Positions 1-7,786 of a stretch of 44,138 nt of DNA are shown one piece after another. Origin of the DNA: a virus. Positions within the stretch are counted from its first letter, which is position 1, and every line of letters begins with the position of its first letter. The stretch is from the IMG/VR virus record IMGVR_UViG_3300036785_000416, positions 1-44,138 of that record. The stretch is one strand, 5' to 3'. The translations under genes were made by a program, and so were the position numbers. The notes below the pieces were generated by a model that made no database searches, was not told where the DNA came from, and saw only the letters and a program-made list of their open reading frames with translations.

Positions 1-127
1 GACCTTGAGTGCGCTGTTGATCAACGGCGCCGCCGTCGCCCACGCTCCCCAGCTCGCGTCGAGCATACCGTTGTCGACACCTACAGGCCCCTGCCAATAA
101 CTCCACTTGGTTCCATCCAGCGCCGGC
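1..127. repeat. Terminal direct repeat, left copy (assembly overlap)
   Basis: Bases 1-127 are identical to 44012-44138. An exact 127-base overlap is the usual signature of a circular contig from a k=127 assembler. The repeat lies inside one open reading frame that reads straight across the join, so it is most simply an assembly overlap and not a packaged terminal repeat. The unique genome is 44,011 bp. Confidence 0.95.
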
Positions 128-900
128 ATATCAGCAATCTTGCAACGGCCGAGGAACAAGCTGCTGCCGTTGTTCCACCACCCGTCATTCGACACCGCAT
201 AGACATATGTTTGATTGCCGTCGACATCGCCTACCGTACCGGGGTAGGGAGAGTCCTTGCCATACTGGGCGAACCAGCAGGTGTTGTTGACGGCGCCGGC
301 AAACATCGGCGTCGTGTAAGGCTGTGCCGTAGCCGGTGGCTGCGGGGTCCAGGCGCCGCCGTGATTGATGCTCTTGATGATCTGCATATTGGCAGAAGAC
401 TGCTTGCACGCCACCCCCGTGCCGCCGTGGGTGCCATACACCTGCCGGGCCGCCGTGCCGTAGAGCACGCCGTTGACCGAGATCAGCCCCATTGCCTTAT
501 AGGCCGCATTGTCTGAGCCAGTTATGGAGGCGGCGCCCCAAGGCACCATCTTGTTGACGCTGCTGCCGGTAAACGCCGTGGTATAGTCCGACAGCAAGCT
601 GACCTCGAAATTCGACGAAGGCGCGGCGTCCTGCCACCCGAAACTATCGTCGTTGACCGCATAGATCTTGTCGTCATCGGCCCAGGTATTGGCCCACACG
701 TCCGAGCTGATGTACCTGGTCGATGCGCCACTATTGGATTTATACACAGTGCCGTAGTTCACCGTGGTGAAATGGCCGGGCAGTACTGGAGACGACATGC
801 CTCCACCAATCCTCAACACTCGCCCGAGCGACGGCTTCGCCACGAGCAGGCTGGCGGCGGCGCCGAGTGCCACCCGTCTAGTCAGGCTTCTGCGTTCCAT
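1..900 (-). CDS. Exported beta-propeller-like (DUF4185-like) protein, N-terminal 300 codons
   Basis: Starts at ATG 900 and is open to base 1; it continues in frame at 44011 down to 43637, giving 424 residues in all. The N-terminus (MERRSLTRRVALGAAASLLV) has arginine pairs followed by a hydrophobic stretch and resembles a Tat signal. The body has aromatic- and Asp-rich blade-like segments (TWADDDKIYAVNDDSFGW near residue 75), reminiscent of DUF4185 glycan-related propellers; that assignment is tentative. A GTG at 909 is an in-frame alternative start. No strong ribosome site is visible. It is last in a run of five genes with export signals and lies 10 bp after the previous stop. Confidence 0.85.
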   Translation of the reverse strand, partial: MERRSLTRRVALGAAASLLVAKPSLGRVLRIGGGMSSPVLPGHFTTVNYGTVYKSNSGASTRYISSDVWANTWADDDKIYAVNDDSFGWQDAAPSSNFEVSLLSDYTTAFTGSSVNKMVPWGAASITGSDNAAYKAMGLISVNGVLYGTAARQVYGTHGGTGVACKQSSANMQIIKSINHGGAWTPQPPATAQPYTTPMFAGAVNNTCWFAQYGKDSPYPGTVGDVDGNQTYVYAVSNDGWWNNGSSLFLGRCKIADMPALDGTKWSYWQGPVGVDNGMLDASWGAWATAAPLINSALKV

Positions 901-910
901 AATGAGCACA

Positions 911-1675
911 TCATTTATAGGTGGCGATTGTGGTGGCGGGGATCTGGTTCGCGTTGGCCGTCCAGGTCGGGTTGGCCTGTCCCGCCGTGGTGCCTTGGAT
1001 CTGGTACGCAAAGGAACCGCCATAGCTGGTCGACGAATTTACATAAGGCACGGTGTCGGTTATCGTGAAGGGCGCGCTGATGCTGTTGATCGTGCCAGCA
1101 GTCGTGGCAAACTCCGTACCGGCGACGACCAACTGGCTCCCGGTTGTCGGGGTGGCCGCCGCATTGACCCAGGTGGTTGCCGACACGCCGATAACATTCG
1201 AATTGGTTTGATCCAGCGCATGCGTAGTGCTTCCACCACTGAATGCAGCGACAAAGAGCGCGCAGTAGTTACCGGTGAACGTGAAGGTATGGGAAGCTCC
1301 GACGATCGGTGAATACGCGTGCCACACCCGCATATTGTAACTACCGTTACTAGCACCCGCGTCGTAGTTTATGTCCGGTATCCATGTATTGGTTAGGCTA
1401 TCAGAGAGAACATTGGTTCCAGTCGATGCATCATAATTTGCCACGAGAACGACGATCAAGCTGGCCCCGGCCGTGCTTATCGGGGTGGCCGAGGTGCTGC
1501 ACGCAGCCGTCCCGCTTCCAGCAACCGCCGTGTGGTTGCCCGCAACAAAAGGACCGCCGCCGCCGCCGCCGGTAGTGAACGGCATCTGCACCATGTTGGC
1601 ATGCAACGACGCCAGCGACAGCCCCGCGACGACCGCCGCGGTCAGCGCCAGCCAACAGAACAGAAACCGTCTCAT
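911..1675 (-). CDS. Secreted beta-sandwich-like protein, 254 aa
   Basis: The N-terminus (MRRFLFCWLALTAAVVAGLS) is a clear Sec signal peptide ending near residue 27. A six-glycine run follows at about residues 37-42, then a Thr/Ser/Asn-rich body with segments such as VLSDSLTNTW, HTFTFTG and FVAAFSGG. This pattern is seen in adhesin-like beta-sandwich domains of surface and phage tail-associated proteins. No catalytic motif is visible. The ATG overlaps the previous stop as ATGA, so translation is probably coupled. The function is unknown; exposure on the host envelope or on the virion are both possible. Confidence 0.75.
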   Translation of the reverse strand: MRRFLFCWLALTAAVVAGLSLASLHANMVQMPFTTGGGGGGPFVAGNHTAVAGSGTAACSTSATPISTAGASLIVVLVANYDASTGTNVLSDSLTNTWIPDINYDAGASNGSYNMRVWHAYSPIVGASHTFTFTGNYCALFVAAFSGGSTTHALDQTNSNVIGVSATTWVNAAATPTTGSQLVVAGTEFATTAGTINSISAPFTITDTVPYVNSSTSYGGSFAYQIQGTTAGQANPTWTANANQIPATTIATYK

Positions 1676-2202
1676 GGCGTGGAGACTGCCAACTGCACCA
1701 TGCCGCTGCCGAGCTGTGCGCCCGAAGCGAAGCCCGTTGCGACCACGCCGTAGAAGCTGTTTGCCGGGACCGCCACACTGCCGCTAAACATGGATTGACT
1801 GGTGTTGATCGTGCCGTTGGCGTTGCATGGCGTCGTGCTGATCTTGGTGCCGCTGCCGAGCGCCGTGCCGCTCGCTGCATAGTAAACATCGAGGCTGGCC
1901 GTGCCGCCGGCTGCGACATTGCCGATTATGCAGACCGCCGCCACCGCAGTCGATGCCGCCCCGGTCTGCCCCATCGGCAGGGTGTTGGTCGCCAGGTTCT
2001 GCCCCGGTCCCCAGGTCAACTGGAAGATCCTGCTGACGCCCGAGCCGCTGTCTTGTATGCCGAGCCCGTCGCTGGTAGCAGTCACCAGGTGCCCCGAGGT
2101 GAACGGCGGTGTCAGCATGTAGGGCGCGCGAGTGTCGGCGGCGTAGGCGATCACTGCAGCCAGCGCAGCCACACACACGGCACCAAGTAGGAACTGTTTC
2201 AT
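1672..2202 (-). CDS. Secreted protein of unknown function, 176 aa
   Basis: Start ATG 2202 has a GAGGT ribosome site about 6 nt upstream; longer upstream readings lack one. The first 21 residues (MKQFLLGAVCVAALAAVIAY) form a Sec signal peptide with likely cleavage after an AYA motif. The mature part is small, rich in Gly/Ala/Ser/Thr and contains two well separated cysteines (CIIGN and TTPC) that could form a disulfide after export. No family was recognised. It lies between two other signal-peptide genes and its stop overlaps the next start. Confidence 0.75.
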   Translation of the reverse strand: MKQFLLGAVCVAALAAVIAYAADTRAPYMLTPPFTSGHLVTATSDGLGIQDSGSGVSRIFQLTWGPGQNLATNTLPMGQTGAASTAVAAVCIIGNVAAGGTASLDVYYAASGTALGSGTKISTTPCNANGTINTSQSMFSGSVAVPANSFYGVVATGFASGAQLGSGMVQLAVSTP

Positions 2203-2210
2203 TCGAAACC

Positions 2211-2414
2211 TCAATGGCACGCGATGACGATGCCGTCCGTGACGGTCGCCCCGGCGATAACGATGCTGACACCGGGCGTGGCTCCGATGATCACACCCTG
2301 CGGGCACACCGGACCGACCGCGCCGCCGGTCGGCATCAGCAGGATAAAGGCGTCCGCCGACATCGACACCAGCAGCACCCCCATCAAAAGAACTAGCGAA
2401 ACGAGACGTTGCAT
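2211..2414 (-). CDS. Small exported or membrane protein, 67 aa
   Basis: ATG 2414 is preceded by GGAG at 7 nt. The N-terminal 25 residues are strongly hydrophobic (LVSLVLLMGVLLVSMSADAF), fitting a signal peptide cleaved after ADA or an anchor. The remainder is also hydrophobic and glycine-rich with two cysteines. The gene starts inside the end of its upstream neighbour (22 nt overlap). It could be a small secreted peptide or a holin-like membrane protein; nothing distinguishes these. Confidence 0.65.
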   Translation of the reverse strand: MQRLVSLVLLMGVLLVSMSADAFILLMPTGGAVGPVCPQGVIIGATPGVSIVIAGATVTDGIVIACH

Positions 2415-3421
2415 CGCCCCGCTCCCGCAGTTATCGGTCCGCCGGTGACCTTAGCGCCGATCCAGTAGTTGGCCGGCACAACAGTAGGTACAGTCGTCAG
2501 CAGGTTCGCGCTCTCGGTCCCCGCTGCCGATGTCACCATGTTAAAGGATGACGATATCGCCGTCCCGGCTCCAATCAACCCACTTGCCGTCTGCTGGTAG
2601 AATTGCATCGAGCCGGCGTTCGACACGACATCGTTCTGGCACCGGATCGCATACACGGTGCGCGGCGTCGCTGTCCGCCCAACACCAAACCCGTTGGTCG
2701 CCGTGCTCAGATCCATCCCCGGCAGCCAAGCAAACGGGAAGTACTGCACCGGACCCATCGGAACGCTCAGCGCGTTGGCCCCACCATTCACGACAAGACT
2801 TTGCGTATCGGCCGGGAACGCCACCGCACCGCCTGCTGCCGTGCTGCCTTCAATCAATCCCGTATTGATTTGATCCACCGCATTTGGCGTCAGTGTGGCC
2901 TGTACCCCCACCGTGGCGAGGTTCACCCCACCCTGGTTGGGCAATGTGCTCACGGCAGGAAACGTCAAATTGCACCCTGCGGCGATGCACACGAAGGTCT
3001 GCCCGTAGGTCCACTCGGCGACGGTCACCGGATGAGCGCCGGAGAGAACCGTGATCCCGCCCGTCACGCCGCCGAGCACAAACCCGGTGCCGGCCGTATT
3101 GACTTGGAGACACTGGTACCCGGTCAGCTCACCGCCGCCCAGCGCCACCAGCCCGGTGGGCACCACTTGCCGCTGAACCGGCAGCGCGGGCAACTTGCCG
3201 TCCACAGAAACCGCGGCGGCACCCGTATTCGGCGTGGTGAAATTGGCGCAGACGATGTCCATCGCGACGTTGTTGAACCCACCACCCGTTGTGACGGTCT
3301 GCGCGTTCGCCGTTCCACCGACAGCAGTAGCCGTGAACAGGTGAGGCCGGCCGGCCACCGCCTGGGCATGGGCGGCCTGCGTCGCCAGACATAGCGCCAA
3401 TGCGAGAGCAAGCAGTTTCAT
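2393..3421 (-). CDS. Secreted protein of unknown function, 342 aa
   Basis: ATG 3421 overlaps the preceding stop as ATGA. A textbook signal peptide (MKLLALALALCLATQAAHAQ) is followed by a long Gly/Ala/Thr/Val-rich beta-type sequence with scattered cysteines. The tail fibre-like gene just upstream and the exported proteins downstream suggest a surface-interaction role. No enzymatic motif was found. The presence of a cleavable signal on a protein encoded among virion genes is unusual. Confidence 0.75.
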   Translation of the reverse strand: MKLLALALALCLATQAAHAQAVAGRPHLFTATAVGGTANAQTVTTGGGFNNVAMDIVCANFTTPNTGAAAVSVDGKLPALPVQRQVVPTGLVALGGGELTGYQCLQVNTAGTGFVLGGVTGGITVLSGAHPVTVAEWTYGQTFVCIAAGCNLTFPAVSTLPNQGGVNLATVGVQATLTPNAVDQINTGLIEGSTAAGGAVAFPADTQSLVVNGGANALSVPMGPVQYFPFAWLPGMDLSTATNGFGVGRTATPRTVYAIRCQNDVVSNAGSMQFYQQTASGLIGAGTAISSSFNMVTSAAGTESANLLTTVPTVVPANYWIGAKVTGGPITAGAGRCNVSFR

Positions 3422-4014
3422 GGGACGGTGTACCACTGAGTAGCCGTCACAGCCACCAAAAGAGCGGTCGTATCGGCCGGCACGATGACGGGAGCATTAG
3501 CAGCCAGCGCGTTGATGGCGGCGCCGGAGGCCGGATACAGCGACAAGGCGCTAGTCAAACTGTTGCGGACATAGTAATGCGCGCCGACCGCTGGCACTGG
3601 AAGCGCCACACCACCACTGCCGAGTGTGACTGCGTTGATCACGGCGGTGAGCCCCGTCGCTCCACCCTGAGTGGTCCCGGCAGCTGTAACTGCAGCATTC
3701 ACGGTATCCGCAGTGGGGGCGCTGGTCGGCGGCGCCTGCCAGCTGCCGTCACCCCGCCAGAACGTCGTATTGCTGGCCCCCACCCCACCAGCGAGATTAG
3801 CCGGCGGCACATTGCCGAGCCCGATCGTGCCACTGGCAGTGATCGTGCCACCAGTCAGCGGCGCCGCTGCGGTGATGCTAGTAACGGTGCCACCGCTTGG
3901 CGCTGCGTTCTGCAGCGCGGTGATCTCGTTATGGGCAGCCAGGAAGTTGGCGCGGACCGACGCCGTTGTCGGAGTGCCGGTCACCGGCATAGTCGGGTCT
4001 ATCGCTGAAGCCAT
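3418..4014 (-). CDS. Tail fibre-like protein, 198 aa
   Basis: The protein contains TTFWRGDGSWQAP near residue 85, matching the F(L/W)RGDG(T/S)W element repeated in many phage tail fibres. It is rich in Ala, Thr, Val and Gly and lacks a signal peptide. The N-terminus (SAIDPTMPVTGTPTTASVRA) resembles the start of other appendage proteins that place a short adapter before a beta-structured shaft. Its stop overlaps the start of the exported 342-aa protein. Role as a fibre or appendage protein is inferred from this motif and position. Confidence 0.7.
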   Translation of the reverse strand: MASAIDPTMPVTGTPTTASVRANFLAAHNEITALQNAAPSGGTVTSITAAAPLTGGTITASGTIGLGNVPPANLAGGVGASNTTFWRGDGSWQAPPTSAPTADTVNAAVTAAGTTQGGATGLTAVINAVTLGSGGVALPVPAVGAHYYVRNSLTSALSLYPASGAAINALAANAPVIVPADTTALLVAVTATQWYTVP

Positions 4015-4023
4015 GCGCCCACC

Positions 4024-4206
4024 TCAATCCCAAACCGAAGCGCCGCCGTCCCACACCGAAGCGCCGCCGTCCCAAACGCTGCCCGTGACCGGTGGAGCGA
4101 GCCCCTCTTGCAGATTAGTCCAGGTGCTCAACGGCACGAACACCGGCACCGGCAGCGTCGGTATGTAGTCCCCACTGGTGTCACTACGAGGTTGTTCTCC
4201 ACTCAT
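4024..4206 (-). CDS. Small protein with a C-terminal SVWDGGA tandem repeat, 60 aa
   Basis: ATG 4206 overlaps the stop of the upstream HNH gene as ATGA. The C-terminus is three near copies of a seven-residue unit (SVWDGGA twice, ending SVWD). The rest is proline-rich. The following gene starts 9 bp downstream. Repeats ending in Trp-Asp are unusual; the protein could be a small appendage linker. The family is not recognised. Confidence 0.6.
   Translation of the reverse strand: MSGEQPRSDTSGDYIPTLPVPVFVPLSTWTNLQEGLAPPVTGSVWDGGASVWDGGASVWD
4029..4077. repeat. 21-bp tandem repeat within the 60-aa gene
   Basis: Two 21-bp units (4029-4049 and 4050-4070) differ at one base, and a partial third unit ends near 4077. 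The unit length is a multiple of three, so copy-number change would add or remove one seven-residue block without a frameshift. Confidence 0.85.
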
Positions 4207-4715
4207 TGCGGGGTGGGTTCCTGGTGGCGCTTGGCGCGTTTCGCCTGCTTGGCAGCCTTGTCGCGCGCGTGCGCCCTCTCGGGGTTCAGCACCCGGTCAC
4301 GGCGTGCTCGGGCTGCCATACAGGCGCGGCAGACCCGTTCTTGTCCGCTCCGGCGGTAGATCACCAGGGTGTTCTCGGCATTGAACTCGTGACCGTTGAC
4401 ACAGTGACTTTTCCTGCGTCCTGTGTTTGAACCACGCCTTGTATTCTCCTTGTGCGTCACCGGCTCCATGTGGAGTGGATTGATGCAACGCCGGTTCTTG
4501 CACGTGTGGTCCAGCTGCAATCCTTCTGGTATTGGTCCAATCAGCATCATGTAGAGCACACGATGGGCTCTAGTGGTACCATAATGGGTACGTTGATCCG
4601 AGACAGCATAGCCATCGCGATCGAGGTACCCCTGCCATTCCCAGCACCCGTTTTCAGTGGGTAGGCATTTCGCAACCAAGTGTTTATAGGTTATCGAGGG
4701 AGGTCCACTAGTCAT
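4203..4715 (-). CDS. HNH homing endonuclease, free-standing
   Basis: 170 residues from ATG 4715. An N-terminal GCWEWQGYLDRDGY motif (about residues 23-36) is followed by an HNH core LDHTCKNRRCINPLHMEPVT and a C-terminal zinc-ribbon-like part with CVNGHEF and VCRACM. These are hallmarks of the phage HNH_3 family of nicking or cutting endonucleases. It sits 16 bp after the connector gene and overlaps the next ORF. The ribosome site is weak. It resembles the HNH at 7303-7782 in architecture. The probable role is mobility at the head-tail gene junction. Confidence 0.93.
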   Translation of the reverse strand: MTSGPPSITYKHLVAKCLPTENGCWEWQGYLDRDGYAVSDQRTHYGTTRAHRVLYMMLIGPIPEGLQLDHTCKNRRCINPLHMEPVTHKENTRRGSNTGRRKSHCVNGHEFNAENTLVIYRRSGQERVCRACMAARARRDRVLNPERAHARDKAAKQAKRAKRHQEPTPQ

Positions 4716-4731
4716 TGCCGTTTCTACAACC

Positions 4732-5496
4732 CTATGGAGAGTACTTAACCCATGGGCTCGCCCAATAGGGGCCAACCTCCGCACTCGCGATCGACGGCAC
4801 ATCCCGACTGATCTCGATATCGGGCCTCGTATCATCCCGCTCGATCGCCTCATCGAGCTGTTCCTTCGCCAGCGCCTCGAAGTACGCCGCCCGATCGGCA
4901 CGCCCCAATGTCTTGAAGAAATACGCGAGCGCATAGTTGATCAACACATCGTCCTTATTCTCGAAGTCGCTGACTTGATCCTCGCTGGCGGGATCAAACG
5001 GTGTCGGGTACTGCGTAAACGACAACATCGCAGTGAACTGCAGGAACGGCGCCGGCACCATCGTGATGATGTTCCCGAACCGCTTATAGATGCTCGGCCA
5101 TCCCGGCGGTAGCCACTCCGGCGCCGGGTACTTCTGGTCGAACCACCGCCACGGCTTCTCCACGACCTTCCGCGACTGCCCCAAGGAGCCAATGGCTCCG
5201 GTTGGCGGCGGCGTCCCCGGCACCGGCTGCGAGCTGGTATCCAGCACTACGAACGAGTGGATCGTCTTCGTCCTCGGTGGCGGTATCAAATACTTGTCCA
5301 CCGCTGCATTCCTGGTGAAGTTCATCTGCGCGAACCCGATCTCCGACAGCTCGCTGAAGTCGTACGCCCTCGTGATCCGGCTCTGCGCCAAGTTCAGCAC
5401 CCGCGTGATCCGCACATCGGGGATATCACTGGGACTGCGATTGCCCAGCGCCGACCTCACCTCGTCTCTCAGATCCTCCTGTGCGAGAACCCCCAC
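4732..5496 (-). CDS. Head-to-tail connector/adaptor protein, 254 aa
   Basis: Starts at GTG 5496 with GGAG about 10 nt upstream. The N-terminal helical part (LRDEVRSALGNRSPSDIPDV, then NLAQSRITRAYDF) is typical of podovirus tail accessory or adaptor proteins that seal the portal. A central part carries a PAPEWLPPGWPSIYKRFG segment and a C-terminal acidic helix. Its position after the capsid genes supports this role. The sequence around the start forms a hairpin (5497-5519). Assignment is by pattern and position only. Confidence 0.7.
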   Translation of the reverse strand: MGVLAQEDLRDEVRSALGNRSPSDIPDVRITRVLNLAQSRITRAYDFSELSEIGFAQMNFTRNAAVDKYLIPPPRTKTIHSFVVLDTSSQPVPGTPPPTGAIGSLGQSRKVVEKPWRWFDQKYPAPEWLPPGWPSIYKRFGNIITMVPAPFLQFTAMLSFTQYPTPFDPASEDQVSDFENKDDVLINYALAYFFKTLGRADRAAYFEALAKEQLDEAIERDDTRPDIEISRDVPSIASAEVGPYWASPWVKYSP

Positions 5497-5519
5497 TTTG
5501 GCTCACTCCGTTCGCCAAA
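5497..5519 (-). repeat. Loop-core hairpin (variant TCACTCCGTTC)
   Basis: Six-bp perfect arms (5497-5502 and 5514-5519) enclose an 11-nt variant core. One arm abuts the GTG start of the connector gene, so the structure could cover its initiation region. Confidence 0.7.
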
Positions 5520-5531
5520 GGGCAGCCGTCA

Positions 5532-5831
5532 TCAGACCGCCCGCCCCATCGCGATAAAGGCGTAGGTGTTGGCCGCACCGGTTGCCATTACCGTGATGCG
5601 CGGTGGGGGCGTCGTCTGAAAGTGCCCCGACACCACACTCAGTGCGTCCGCATACAACGCTGCGCTCCCCGCCGCACTCGCACTCACGAACTGACCGCTC
5701 AGCATCCCGTACCCGTACCGCCCATCCATCCTCGTCGGCTGCGGCGTATCCAGCACCACGGCACTCGCCGCTAGCGGGGCCGGTGCTCCATTGGAAGCTC
5801 TGGTCGCAGATGATTGGGAAGACGCTGCCAT
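5532..5831 (-). CDS. Small virion-associated protein, 99 aa
   Basis: ATG 5831 has a good AGGAG site. The sequence is Ala/Ser/Thr-rich and has few charged residues; it has an Ala/Ser-rich start and two beta-type segments (GYGMLSGQFVSASAAGS and RITVMATGAANTYAF). It has no signal peptide. It lies between the probable decoration protein and the connector. No family was recognised; a minor capsid or head-completion role is an inference from location. Confidence 0.65.
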   Translation of the reverse strand: MAASSQSSATRASNGAPAPLAASAVVLDTPQPTRMDGRYGYGMLSGQFVSASAAGSAALYADALSVVSGHFQTTPPPRITVMATGAANTYAFIAMGRAV

Positions 5832-5852
5832 CGCTCGCTCCTGTCGGACAAA

Positions 5853-6308
5853 TCAGTCGGGAAACATGGCGTACATCACGATCGGCGCCGTCACATTGAC
5901 GATGAAGCCGACCGCCACAGCCGTGACCGCCGCCGGGATCGTCACCGCCTTGTTCGCCGCTGCCAACGTGGTCAAGCTGTTGCCCACGGCACCCGCCCCA
6001 AACGCCGTGCTCAGCGTCACCACCCCCCTTATCTGCACCCACCCATACGTCACCGACCCGAGCGGGTGTGCCACTGGTGCGACACCAGCTCCCACTGGGC
6101 TCGTAGTGCTGTCCACCGTCGTCATCGTCTGATCCGTCATCACATACGAGCACACATCCCCCACGGCGGTCGCCAACGTCCCGCTGAACCGCACGTACTT
6201 CCACGCCGCATTGTAGTCAAAGCGGATCGCGCCCAAGTACTCCTGCGGCGACGTATCAATATCGGTGACCGCCGTAGTGAAGCCTTGCATCCTCCCTGGA
6301 TTAGCCAT
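5853..6308 (-). CDS. Probable capsid decoration protein, 151 aa
   Basis: ATG 6308 lies 11 bp after the major capsid stop and has a GGGGG site. The protein (MANPGRMQGFTTAVTDIDTS) is beta-rich with many small residues, Gly/Ala/Val segments and alternating polar/nonpolar stretches. Phage cement or head-fibre proteins often directly follow the capsid gene and share this composition. A family assignment such as DUF2190 is possible but not established. Confidence 0.65.
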   Translation of the reverse strand: MANPGRMQGFTTAVTDIDTSPQEYLGAIRFDYNAAWKYVRFSGTLATAVGDVCSYVMTDQTMTTVDSTTSPVGAGVAPVAHPLGSVTYGWVQIRGVVTLSTAFGAGAVGNSLTTLAAANKAVTIPAAVTAVAVGFIVNVTAPIVMYAMFPD

Positions 6309-6319
6309 CGCAACGCCCC

Positions 6320-7309
6320 CTAATTGGTGTTGATGGTGTCGAGCACGCCGAGCACCCGTCTTCGGCTTGTGACAAACGAGCACGCCAATTCGACTTGCGC
6401 GGCCTTGTCGTTGGGCTGATTGGGGATCGCCTTCCACTCCGTCATGTCGAAGAAGTACATCGGATCATAGTGAAATTCGATGAACCTCGTATTCAGGAAG
6501 TACATCCTCTGCACCATGCTCGGCGTCCAGACCATCGGTATCCCTTTGAACGTCTGGTTCTGGAACCCCGCATCCGCCAAGCGCGTGTTGGTGATCCGCA
6601 GCATCGGCAGCACCGTGTCCTCGTACTGCTCGTACGAGTTCATGTCGCTCACGATGATATCCGGCTGATCCATCGCCCTATTGTTCATGCACAAATTCAG
6701 CAGATGCCGCATATTCGAGATCCCATACACCGCGAACGACTGGCCCGCCATCCCGATCGCCTGGCTCTGCCACCACGTATACACGCTCGGATCAATCCCA
6801 CCCGCATTGAACGCCGGGCTCGCCACATTGGCGCTGTCGGGCACCATGAACTGCAACCCGTCGAACGACGGCGCCGGCAAATTAGCAGCGCCCGAGCCCC
6901 CGGTCAGCGTCGTCTCCAGATTGGTGATCAAGCTCTCCTCGGTATTATTGAGCTTTGCATTGACCCAGTTGATGATCTGCGCATCCCCCGAGTTCTGCTG
7001 CTCGTCCACCCCGTACCGCATGACGTTGGCCACGAGGTAGCGCCACTGGTACTGGCCCACCGTCAAGAACCGGAAGTCACTCAGATCCACCGTGCCGCCC
7101 CGGCTGATCCATTGCACCGTCGTGTTCGTTCCGTACTCCAGATTGACTTCGAGGAACCGGCCCCCTCGGGTCGAGCGGAGCTTGCCTCGGTCCTTCAGCC
7201 AAAACCAGAATGGTGTCGCACTAAAGATGTTATCAAAAACCCCAGGCAACCTCTTCTGCCAGGTCGTCGTGTAAAGGTCGTCCAGGGCTTGGGTAAAACT
7301 ATTTACCAT
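6320..7309 (-). CDS. Major capsid protein
   Basis: 329 residues. ATG 7309 has a strong GGGGGAG ribosome site at 7 nt. Segments such as VNSFTQALDDLYTTTWQKRL at the start, WISRGGTVDLSDFRFLTVG and YQWRYLVANVMRYGVDEQQN are typical of an HK97-fold capsid subunit family common in environmental podoviruses. The C-terminus includes KAAQVELACSFVTSRRRVLG. It follows the scaffold, with an HNH gene between them that overlaps its start by 7 bp. Function is assigned from recognised sequence pattern, length and synteny. Confidence 0.9.
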   Translation of the reverse strand: MVNSFTQALDDLYTTTWQKRLPGVFDNIFSATPFWFWLKDRGKLRSTRGGRFLEVNLEYGTNTTVQWISRGGTVDLSDFRFLTVGQYQWRYLVANVMRYGVDEQQNSGDAQIINWVNAKLNNTEESLITNLETTLTGGSGAANLPAPSFDGLQFMVPDSANVASPAFNAGGIDPSVYTWWQSQAIGMAGQSFAVYGISNMRHLLNLCMNNRAMDQPDIIVSDMNSYEQYEDTVLPMLRITNTRLADAGFQNQTFKGIPMVWTPSMVQRMYFLNTRFIEFHYDPMYFFDMTEWKAIPNQPNDKAAQVELACSFVTSRRRVLGVLDTINTN

Positions 7310-7782
7310 TGTTTATCTCCCCCAAAAAGTGTATCGAGATCCACACCACCACTTTCAGCCTCTTTCAAGCGCTGATAGCGTGCCTTGTCTCGATCACTAG
7401 CGCACTTCTTACACATGCGCTTCCCGACGTATGTGTAGTAGCTCCCCTCGACGTAGGGATGGCCTCTAGAACACTCGGTCGCCTTGATCGCCGCATAGGC
7501 CCGACGCATATTCTCGGTACGCGTCACCAGTTCCAAATGTTCCGGGTTAATGCACGTCCGGTTTCGGCAAAGATGGTCGATTTGCATCTCTCGCGGGACC
7601 GCACCGTACATCAAGATGTACATGACCCTGTGAACCACGCGGGCACCAGTCTGGTTAGGCGACACATACCCGTACCCAGTACTGTCCTTCGCTCCCTGCC
7701 AGATCAAGCAGCCATCCTGGTCAGCGACGGTTCTAGCTCGCAGGTAGGGTATAGTATAGAGTATCCTATCTCCGGGTTTCAT
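7303..7782 (-). CDS. HNH homing endonuclease inserted before the capsid gene
   Basis: 159 residues with DGCLIWQGAKDSTGYGY near residue 23 and an HNH core IDHLCRNRTCINPEHLELVT. A C-terminal treble-clef-like part has CSRGHPY and CKKCASDRDKARYQ. It lies between scaffold and capsid genes and its last codons overlap the capsid start, so the insertion keeps capsid translation coupled to upstream translation. Insertion beside a conserved capsid gene is common for such free-standing elements. Confidence 0.93.
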   Translation of the reverse strand: MKPGDRILYTIPYLRARTVADQDGCLIWQGAKDSTGYGYVSPNQTGARVVHRVMYILMYGAVPREMQIDHLCRNRTCINPEHLELVTRTENMRRAYAAIKATECSRGHPYVEGSYYTYVGKRMCKKCASDRDKARYQRLKEAESGGVDLDTLFGGDKQW

Positions 7783-7786
7783 TCAC

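Noticed and set aside
1-127. True direct terminal repeat of the packaged genome
   Set aside because: The length is exactly 127 and a single gene reads through the join, which fits an assembly overlap better.
6395-7375. 326-codon rightward ORF opposite the capsid gene
   Set aside because: The capsid frame on the minus strand has recognised sequence and a strong ribosome site. The plus-strand translation is Arg/His-rich shadow sequence.
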